Shown piece by piece: positions 1 through 5,475 of a DNA stretch of 5,475 nucleotides. The translations under genes were made by a program, and so were the position numbers. Within the stretch, counting starts at the first letter, position 1. Every line of letters starts with the position of its first letter. The DNA comes from Flammeovirgaceae bacterium (GTDB lineage: Bacteria; Bacteroidota; Bacteroidia; Cytophagales; Cyclobacteriaceae). The notes beneath the pieces are model-generated. The model made no database searches, had not been told where the DNA came from, and saw nothing but the letters and a program-made list of their open reading frames with translations. Where the stretch lies: NCBI GenBank assembly GCA_947457025.1, contig CANGUI010000154.1:1-5475 (forward strand), in the 5' to 3' direction.

Positions 1-1185
1 ACCCTGGTTTCGCTCAACGTACGACTTATTTACCGCGCAGGCCAGTGTATAGGTGTCAGGATCTTTTAGTTTTTCGAAGACATTCTTCACGTCATTGAAA
101 TCGCCCACGGCGAAGGCGCCACCCTGGTTGAGGAGATCCACCGCCTCCCGGAATTTCTGATAGGATCGGTTTCCGAAAAAAACCGGGATACCATAGCTGG
201 CTGCTTCCAGGATGTTGTGCAAGCCACGCCCGAAGGCACCACCGACGTAGGCCCAGTTGCCATAGCGGTAAAGACGGGACAACAGTCCGATACGATCGAC
301 AATCAGTACCTGAAAGTCGGACAAATCGGGTAACGTCTCCGCCACTGAAAGCCGTACAGATTTGGCCAGCAGGGATTTTTCAATCCACCGCATAAGCCGG
401 TCGTCCATTTCGTGGGGGGCAATGATGCATTTGATTTTTTGCTCGTTTAAAAAAGGAAGTAGCACGGCCATGTCCTGGTGCCAGCAACTGCCCACGACCA
501 ACAGCGGCTCATGGCTTTTGAATTGCCCGGCTATCGGTACGGGTGCCGCCTGCGCAGTGATTGCAACCACGCGATCAAACCGGGTGTCGCCCACGGCCCG
601 GGCTGCACTAATCCCTATTTCTTGCAGCAAACCAACAGTCTCATCGTTCTGCGTAAAGAAAAAACGAATGGAGCGGAGGCCGCGGCGAAAGAGGGCCCCA
701 TACCACGTGAAAAATATCTGCTCGGGGCGGAGGATAGTGGAAATGGAAATGATGGGCACCTGATATTTGTTAAGCGCACGCAGGTAGTTGAGCCAGAATT
801 CATACTTGACAAAAATCGCCAGTTCGGGCTGGAGGGTGCGCACAAAGCGCCGGGCATTGATGGGTGTGTCCCACGGCAGGTACGTCACCAAATCCACGCG
901 GTCGTAGTCTTTGCGCACCTCGTAGCCGGACGGTGAGAAGAATGTGAGCGCGATGCGGTGGCCGGGAAACTCGCGCCTTAGTGCTTCAATCACGGGGCGG
1001 CCCTGCTCGAACTCACCGAGCGAGGCGCAATGCACCCAGATCCAGCGGCCGCCGCTCCGCGCCGTTGCCAGCTTCGACCAAAGATCGCGCCGTCCTTCGT
1101 GAAACAGCCGCGCCTTGCGGTTAAAAAAACCCGCGAGGCGGTAGGCGGCCTGCGCCAGGTAAATACCGAACGAATAGAACAACAC
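1..1185 (-). CDS. waaA: 3-deoxy-D-manno-octulosonic acid (Kdo) transferase, C-terminus cut by window edge
   Basis: This is a GT30-family, GT-B-fold glycosyltransferase that moves Kdo from CMP-Kdo onto the lipid A precursor at the cytoplasmic face of the inner membrane. The frame is open for 395 codons to the first base of the window. Related proteins are about 400-430 residues long, so only a short tail is missing. A hydrophobic N-terminal segment (residues 2-21, LFYSFGIYLAQ...) is the likely membrane anchor. It is followed by the acceptor-side motif CASLGE with the probable catalytic base E58, then KYEFW (127-131), GSCW (232-235), APHE (256-259), and the CMP-Kdo-binding stretch GGAFGRGLHNILEA with H323, N324 and E327. 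The start is taken as GTG at 1185. The only other plausible start is TTG at 1182, because an in-frame TAA lies at 1218-1216 and there is no early ATG. No Shine-Dalgarno is visible. The gene lies 74 bases downstream of the beta-barrel gene, in the same direction. Family assignment is firm. The number of Kdo residues it adds cannot be read from the sequence. Confidence 0.94.
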   Translation of the reverse strand, partial: MLFYSFGIYLAQAAYRLAGFFNRKARLFHEGRRDLWSKLATARSGGRWIWVHCASLGEFEQGRPVIEALRREFPGHRIALTFFSPSGYEVRKDYDRVDLVTYLPWDTPINARRFVRTLQPELAIFVKYEFWLNYLRALNKYQVPIISISTILRPEQIFFTWYGALFRRGLRSIRFFFTQNDETVGLLQEIGISAARAVGDTRFDRVVAITAQAAPVPIAGQFKSHEPLLVVGSCWHQDMAVLLPFLNEQKIKCIIAPHEMDDRLMRWIEKSLLAKSVRLSVAETLPDLSDFQVLIVDRIGLLSRLYRYGNWAYVGGAFGRGLHNILEAASYGIPVFFGNRSYQKFREAVDLLNQGGAFAVGDFNDVKNVFEKLKDPDTYTLACAVNKSYVERNQG

Positions 1186-1259
1186 GCACTGAAAGTTGTG
1201 GGCGAAGGTACGTGATTACACCGATTTGATTTATTCCGGGGCCACGTGAAACTGGTGTA
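1186..1259 (-). other. Short intergenic gap between the beta-barrel gene and waaA
   Basis: This 74-base gap shows no convincing terminator (no stem followed by a T-run on the minus strand) and no clear Bacteroidota promoter. A 6-base inverted pair, TACACC and GGTGTA, flanks about 30 bases, which is too weak to call a terminator. The simplest reading is read-through from the upstream gene into waaA, though a weak internal promoter cannot be excluded. Confidence 0.4.
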
Positions 1260-2015
1260 TCAGCTTTTTTCTTTGCGGAAATCAAAGTTGTAGGTCAGCG
1301 CCAGTTGCAGGGTGTGGTTGCGCTCGGCCCGGAACCCATCGTTTTTGATTACCGTCTGCAGCAAATAGCCGGCCTGTACCTGGCAATGTTTGTTGACCAC
1401 GTAGCCGAGTGCGCCATACAGGCGGTTCTGATCGAGGTAGTTGGCACCGAAGTGGCGCCCGAATTGGATGAAAGGCTCATCGTACACGCTTGCAAAAACA
1501 ACACCCGGTTCCATATTTTTTTTCGTGAGCGGCACGTTCACCAGAAACCGGTAACGGATGCGTTCTTTAAACAGGTAGCCATCGATCACCGGTGCAACGC
1601 CCACAGCGGTCACCACATTCTCCACCCACCGCTGTTCCAGCCGGAAACGGTGGTTGAAATAAAACCGGCCGGTGCGCTGGGTAAGCGTTACTGTCTGCCA
1701 GAGGCGGTGTTCATGAAACTTCATCGCTACCGGCTGCTCGCCGTAAGGCCATGTTACAATGTATCCGTAACCCACCGTGAACGTGATGTTGTCGGCTACC
1801 TTGTAATCAACCCCGATCCGCGTGAGCGACTGCTGCCACCTCGAAAAAACATCGGCACGGCGCCATTGATATTCGGTGTGCAAACTGAATTTATGTGTGA
1901 GGCGGTGATTGCCAAAGAACATCACCCAGCCGTGATCCTGATCGGAAATTTGCTTCTGGGCATTCAACGTCAGGCTGCCGAGTAACCAGGCACACACAAC
2001 CATGTGTTTTTTCAT
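1260..2015 (-). CDS. Predicted outer-membrane beta-barrel protein, DUF2490-like
   Basis: This is a 251-residue protein with a type I signal peptide: MKK, a hydrophobic core, then LNA/Q, with likely cleavage after A19. The mature chain is rich in alternating polar/aromatic stretches typical of transmembrane beta-strands, such as HKFSLHTEYQWRR, NITFTVGYGYIVTW, RFYFNHRFRLEQRW, RLYGALGYVV and HTLQLALTYNFDF. The early W-x-x-x-x-G pattern, the 'GYGY', the central H-x-x-R-x-E-Q-R segment and the length match the DUF2490 family of Bacteroidota as I know it. That family has no settled function. The start codon overlaps the stop of the SulP gene by 4 bases (ATGA, 2015-2012), so translation is probably coupled to the transporter. 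The C-terminus ends in a short charged tail (FRKEKS) after the last strand rather than in a terminal aromatic residue. A role as a porin-like or accessory outer-membrane partner of the transporter is inference from context only. Confidence 0.85.
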   Translation of the reverse strand: MKKHMVVCAWLLGSLTLNAQKQISDQDHGWVMFFGNHRLTHKFSLHTEYQWRRADVFSRWQQSLTRIGVDYKVADNITFTVGYGYIVTWPYGEQPVAMKFHEHRLWQTVTLTQRTGRFYFNHRFRLEQRWVENVVTAVGVAPVIDGYLFKERIRYRFLVNVPLTKKNMEPGVVFASVYDEPFIQFGRHFGANYLDQNRLYGALGYVVNKHCQVQAGYLLQTVIKNDGFRAERNHTLQLALTYNFDFRKEKS

Positions 2016-4216
2016 GCGCCGGGGTTAGCTTGTGTACGACCATGCAAAACCTGAATGAACGCCAGGGCATACTCCTGCAGGTAAACCAGGTCGCTCGGTT
2101 CGGTGAGGTCGCGTTTGCGGAAGAACAGCAACTTATGGCGGTGACACTCGATGTGGATTTCCTCGCGGTTGGCCAGAAAGACCAGCACATCGGGCGTAAA
2201 AAATTTTTTCACCGACTCCGCGTCATGGCTGCGCAGATAGTATTTTTTAGAGAAATCCGGGTTACCGGGGAAGTCGATGTCTGCGCCCAGCAGCAGATCC
2301 GAGACTTTATTCCAAAGTCCTTCGGGCTCCAGCGCGAAAGCGGGTATCGGCAAATCCAGGTCCGATGCCATCAACACCGTGATCGACGTCTCGCGCTGCT
2401 CCTGCCGGACACCGTGCTGCAGGACAACATCCGCGATTTCGATTTTAGCCGATTCAGTGTACCGCGTCAGCACATTTTCTTCATACAAAATCTTACCACT
2501 GAGCTGAAAAGGAAAGTCTTTATATTTCAAACTGTTCTTCACCCGGTTGGGGTAAAACACAAACTCTTCGCGCTCGGCCTGGTCGCGCAACGCAACCTGG
2601 CGTGTGGTTAGTTTGATTTCAAGTTTTGATTCCACCTCCGGCGAGTACTTGCGCGCCGCCAGCGGGTGCTTGGAAAAGGGCTTGAACCGGTCGAAGCCCA
2701 TCGTCATCACCGTGCCGCCCTGGTGCTGGTAATTTTCTTCGAAATGATGGAGCATCTCCATGAAGGTATGATCGATCATTTTCGACTCGGTGAAATCCAG
2801 TACCACCTTGCGCTGAGGTTTCACGGCATGCAATGCTTTTTTGAAGCCCAGCAGGTTCGAAAAAATCGCAGACTCTTTAAACTTGATGAAGTAAGTGTTG
2901 TTCTTTTCTTCAAATTCATAGTGGGCCTCGAATAAACTGCCGACGGGAACTCCGTTAAAGATGTGAAAAATAAATTTCATGGCAATGCCGGCGCCCACCC
3001 CGATCAGTAGATCGGTGGAAATGGTGACGATGATGGTAACCACGAAAATCACCAACTGTTCGGCCCCGATCTTATAGGTCTTGAAAAATTCGTTGGGAGA
3101 GGCCAGCCGGTAGCCCACGGCGATCAGCAGCGCCGCCAGCGCCGTGTTGGGAATCATCTCAATCACCGGAATGAACAACAACATGGCCACCAGCAGGAAA
3201 AAGCCATGGAAGAAATTCGCCCACCGGGTGTGGCCGCCAAAATTCACGTTGGCCGAACTGCGCGCCACCTCCGAGATCATCGGCAAACCACCCAGCATGC
3301 CCGACAGCGCATTGCCGGCCCCCACGGCCATCAGGTCTTTGTTGAAGTTCGACTCGCGCTTCCACGGATCCAGGCCGTCTATGGCTTTCACGGTGAGCAG
3401 CGATTCCAGGCTGTTGATGAACAGGAACATCAACACATACTTCCAAAATACCCAGGAGCCGATCGCGCCAAAGCTGACATTCCAGCCTACATTCGCCCAG
3501 AAGTCGCCAATCTTCGCCATGTCGAAGGCGGGTTCGGTGTGTTTGAAGTCCATGATCAGCGCCATGGGAATGGTGACCAGCAGCACCACCATGGGCGCAG
3601 GAATTTTTTTGACGAGCGGGCTTTTGATCAGCGGCATTCCAAAGATGATGAGCAGGCTCACGATGCCCACCAGTGTTACGCGCGGGTCGGCATGCATCAG
3701 CGAATGGGGAATGCGCTCGTACAGTTCGAGGGGCTCAAGGCCCTTCAACGTGGACGGGTCAATGCCCAGCAACACGTGGATTTGTTTGGAGAAGATGATC
3801 AAGCCGATGGCCGCCAGCATTCCGTGCACGGCTGAGTGCGGAAAAAAGTCGCTGAGCGACCCGAACTTCAGCACGCCAAAGATGATTTGGATCCCTGCGG
3901 CAACCACGATGGCGCCCAGCGCCAGATGCCACCCTTCGGTGCCGCCGCCCATTTCGGTAACTGCACCCGCGCAGATGGTAATTAATCCGGCGGCGGGCCC
4001 TTTGATGGTGAGGCGCGAGCCTGCAAACAAGCTCACAAACAAACCACCGATCATGGCCGTGAGCACCCCCATCGCGGGTGGAAATTCACTTGCTTTGGCT
4101 ATTCCAAGACTGAGGGGCAGCGCGAGGAGAAACACCAAAAAGCCAGAGAGCGCATCCGCGCGCCAGTGTTTTTTCAGGCCTTCGAGGCCGTCGGCTGGGA
4201 GTTCGAGGGTCTTCAT
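2012..4216 (-). CDS. SulP/SLC26 family inorganic anion transporter with STAS and extra C-terminal domain (candidate bicarbonate transporter)
   Basis: This is a 734-residue inner-membrane transporter of the SulP (SLC26A) family, which carries bicarbonate, sulfate or other anions. The membrane core (about residues 18-420) opens with DALSGFLVFLLALPLSLGIA and includes the conserved GSRLTIKGPAAG of TM3. It also has FINSLESLLTVKAIDG with E271, at the substrate-site-adjacent acidic position of the family. The family signature RESNFNKDL...GNALSGMLGG and ARSSANVNFGG follows. A STAS domain spans about 430-525 (VVLDFTESKMIDHTFMEML). It reads DHT (482-484) where many STAS domains carry a phosphorylatable Ser. 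About 200 further residues (535-725) form a soluble extension including DIDFPGNPDFSKKYYLR and FTPDVLVFL. The start ATG at 4216 fits the family N-terminus. No Shine-Dalgarno is seen. The gene is divergent from dabA, which favours bicarbonate over sulfate as substrate, but this is inference. Sulfate or another anion remains possible. Confidence 0.93.
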   Translation of the reverse strand: MKTLELPADGLEGLKKHWRADALSGFLVFLLALPLSLGIAKASEFPPAMGVLTAMIGGLFVSLFAGSRLTIKGPAAGLITICAGAVTEMGGGTEGWHLALGAIVVAAGIQIIFGVLKFGSLSDFFPHSAVHGMLAAIGLIIFSKQIHVLLGIDPSTLKGLEPLELYERIPHSLMHADPRVTLVGIVSLLIIFGMPLIKSPLVKKIPAPMVVLLVTIPMALIMDFKHTEPAFDMAKIGDFWANVGWNVSFGAIGSWVFWKYVLMFLFINSLESLLTVKAIDGLDPWKRESNFNKDLMAVGAGNALSGMLGGLPMISEVARSSANVNFGGHTRWANFFHGFFLLVAMLLFIPVIEMIPNTALAALLIAVGYRLASPNEFFKTYKIGAEQLVIFVVTIIVTISTDLLIGVGAGIAMKFIFHIFNGVPVGSLFEAHYEFEEKNNTYFIKFKESAIFSNLLGFKKALHAVKPQRKVVLDFTESKMIDHTFMEMLHHFEENYQHQGGTVMTMGFDRFKPFSKHPLAARKYSPEVESKLEIKLTTRQVALRDQAEREEFVFYPNRVKNSLKYKDFPFQLSGKILYEENVLTRYTESAKIEIADVVLQHGVRQEQRETSITVLMASDLDLPIPAFALEPEGLWNKVSDLLLGADIDFPGNPDFSKKYYLRSHDAESVKKFFTPDVLVFLANREEIHIECHRHKLLFFRKRDLTEPSDLVYLQEYALAFIQVLHGRTQANPGA

Positions 4217-4446
4217 ATCGCTACGCGTGGGGGTAAAAGTTTCGGTTTAGAGCCCGCTGCCCGGAATCGGTCACCGCTACGCCGCGCCTTTTTTCACATC
4301 CCCTGGTATGAAGATAATATAATCGCTACCTCCGGGTGACCACCAGCCGGAAAATCACTCCAAAACGCATTACGCAGGGTGGCTGCCACATGCCGCCATC
4401 CGGAAACGCCGAACAAAATACCTCAAACCACCAGTCTGCACTTTGT
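4217..4446. promoter_or_regulatory. Divergent SulP/dabA intergenic region, presumed to hold both promoters
   Basis: These 230 bases separate two genes transcribed away from each other, so both promoters should lie here unless dabA uses an earlier start. An AT-rich island at 4311-4324 stands out in otherwise GC-rich DNA and contains a perfect TATAAT at 4318-4323 on the plus strand. A TTCACA lies at 4293-4298, a long 19 bases upstream. On the minus strand the same island reads TATCTTCA, a partial match to the Bacteroidota -7 element TAnnTTTG. The hexamer CGCTAC occurs three times in the same orientation, at 4219-4224, 4275-4280 and 4324-4329. None of these is strong enough to name a promoter or operator. 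In-frame ATG 4390 and GTG 4336 would shorten the region if dabA started earlier. Confidence 0.4.
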
Positions 4447-5475
4447 ATGAAGCACGCCTCCGGATTTACCGAATCCGAAACCATAGACCACCTCCGGCAC
4501 TACCTGCCTTCGCAGGCTCCGCTGAAGGATTTCATTCACCACAATACCCTCCATGCCTTTCAGCATCAGAAATTTTTTGAAGGCCTGCGGCAGGCGTCTG
4601 AAATTTTTGGATACCGCGTTTCCCTTTCCCTGGACGAGTACCGTCAGTTCTACCACCAGAAGAAAATCCGCGAAGAGGTGCTGAACCGCGTTCTTGAAGA
4701 AGCGCACAGTGCCGACTGGCAGGTCTGGAAAGAAAAACTCCTCCACGCCCACTACGGAAAACCGGCCGCGCCACGCATCGGTGCACTCCGCTCCCATTGG
4801 AAAAAACAATACCAGCTCGACATGGATTCGCTGGTACATCCCATTCTTTTCCGCACGCTGTGCAGCTACCTGGATCAAGGAATTTCCATGTGGCCATTCC
4901 CGGTATCGAACAAAGGATTTATCTCCTCGCTGCGCGATTTGGAAAAGAATTCCTTCGCCAGCCTGTTTAAGTCGAAAGAAGTGCGGCATCTTCTGTTGCA
5001 CGCACACGTGAAACTCCCCGACTTGCTGCATAAACTTACGGGCGATGAAGCCTTGTATGCCCATTACCTGTTCGATCAGCAGTTTGCCCACCAGGGCTGG
5101 TCGGGCATGGTGGCGATGGTTGAAACACAGCCCGAATCGTTGCTGAGCCACCGCAAGATCACGCTCCACGACCTCATCTACTTTGACTGCCTGCTGGAAT
5201 TGGATGTGTTGTACACCTACTTGGGCGATACGTGGAAACCGCTGCAGGCCGCACTGAAAGGCCCGCTACAACCGCTCTTCGATCCGGTGCCTGCCACCGA
5301 GCGGCACGAGGTGTTGCGCTGCTGGCAGGAAGCTTTCGAGTGGAGCTACTACGATCAGGTGCTGGCCGGCGTGCAGCAACAACGCCCGCAAAACCGTACT
5401 CCTGAAAACAAAAGTTTTCAGGCTCTTTTTTGCATTGACGACCGCGAATGCTCTTTCCGGCGCTATGTTGAAAAG
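4447..5475 (+). CDS. dabA: DabA (DUF2309/UPF0753), inorganic carbon accumulation subunit, C-terminus cut by window edge
   Basis: DabA is the zinc-binding, beta-carbonic-anhydrase-like subunit of the DAB complex. With the membrane protein DabB (related to NuoL/MrpA) it takes up inorganic carbon, probably by one-way CO2 hydration driven by an ion gradient. The first 343 residues are present; family members run to roughly 800-1000. The N-terminal motif PLKDFIHHNTLHAFQH (25-40) is diagnostic. The signature FCIDDRECSFRR near the window end supplies C329 and D331, matching the zinc ligands C351 and D353 of Halothiobacillus DabA. The other two ligands (a His and a Cys) would lie beyond the edge. ATG 4447 is chosen because MKHASGFTE...HYLP aligns with the usual Bacteroidota N-terminus. 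In-frame ATG 4390 and GTG 4336 are alternatives, with an in-frame stop at 4309. No Shine-Dalgarno is visible. No frameshift is seen in the portion present. It diverges from the SulP gene. dabB is not in the window. Confidence 0.95.
   Translation, partial: MKHASGFTESETIDHLRHYLPSQAPLKDFIHHNTLHAFQHQKFFEGLRQASEIFGYRVSLSLDEYRQFYHQKKIREEVLNRVLEEAHSADWQVWKEKLLHAHYGKPAAPRIGALRSHWKKQYQLDMDSLVHPILFRTLCSYLDQGISMWPFPVSNKGFISSLRDLEKNSFASLFKSKEVRHLLLHAHVKLPDLLHKLTGDEALYAHYLFDQQFAHQGWSGMVAMVETQPESLLSHRKITLHDLIYFDCLLELDVLYTYLGDTWKPLQAALKGPLQPLFDPVPATERHEVLRCWQEAFEWSYYDQVLAGVQQQRPQNRTPENKSFQALFCIDDRECSFRRYVEK

Noticed and set aside
362..936. Two overlapping plus-strand open frames inside waaA
   Set aside because: Both are antisense to clear Kdo transferase motifs and show no protein-like features.
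1305..1985. Plus-strand open frame (226 codons) opposite the beta-barrel gene
   Set aside because: It is the shadow of the minus-strand gene, which has a signal peptide, a beta-strand pattern and a coupled start.
2030..2611. Plus-strand open frame (193 codons) opposite the SulP C-terminal extension
   Set aside because: The minus-strand frame is continuous with the transporter and has recognisable conserved segments; the plus frame has none.
3144..4250. Long plus-strand open frame (368 codons) opposite the SulP gene
   Set aside because: It lies antisense to an unmistakable SulP membrane core, its translation shows no family motif, and it is rich in Ser/Pro/Met as expected from the reverse frame of hydrophobic codons.
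4293..4323. Sigma-70-like promoter TTCACA / TATAAT on the plus strand
   Set aside because: Not called as its own feature: the 19-base spacer is long, and the primary sigma factor of Bacteroidota prefers different elements, so the perfect TATAAT may be coincidence. It is recorded only within the intergenic region.
4332..4350. Possible small hairpin (CCGG ends, GGTG/CACC core) upstream of dabA
   Set aside because: Stems are only 4 bases, the two pairings compete, and there is no following T-run, so neither a terminator nor a riboswitch is supported.
4423..5169. Minus-strand open frame (248 codons) opposite dabA
   Set aside because: It covers the dabA coding region, and its translation resembles no family while the plus-strand frame carries diagnostic DabA motifs.

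Overview
The window looks like a chromosomal segment of a Bacteroidota bacterium, probably from a relatively GC-rich Cytophagia- or Chitinophagia-like lineage. The grounds are the style of the Kdo transferase, an outer-membrane protein that looks like the DUF2490 family, the long SulP C-terminus, the DabA N-terminus, and the absence of Shine-Dalgarno sequences before the starts. The phylum is a fair inference; anything finer is a guess. Coding density is high. No RNA gene, mobile element or CRISPR array was seen.

Layout: three genes run leftward on the minus strand and one runs rightward. The leftward set starts at about 4216 with a 734-residue SulP anion transporter (4216-2012). Its stop overlaps the start of a 251-residue predicted outer-membrane beta-barrel protein (2015-1260) by 4 bases (ATGA). 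After a 74-base gap comes waaA (kdtA), the Kdo transferase of lipopolysaccharide synthesis, which starts at GTG 1185 and runs off the left edge. A 230-base intergenic region (4217-4446) separates SulP from the rightward gene dabA (DUF2309/UPF0753), which starts at ATG 4447 and is cut by the right edge after 343 codons.

How the genes may work together: DabA is the catalytic, carbonic-anhydrase-like subunit of the DAB inorganic carbon accumulation system, and the SulP family includes bicarbonate importers such as BicA. Two unrelated candidate inorganic-carbon proteins therefore share one divergent control region, and the SulP gene is coupled to a putative outer-membrane protein. This suggests a bicarbonate/CO2 supply module spanning both membranes in what is probably a heterotroph. 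DabB, the expected partner of DabA, and any carbonic anhydrase would lie outside the window. waaA is a housekeeping envelope gene that may simply be read through from upstream.
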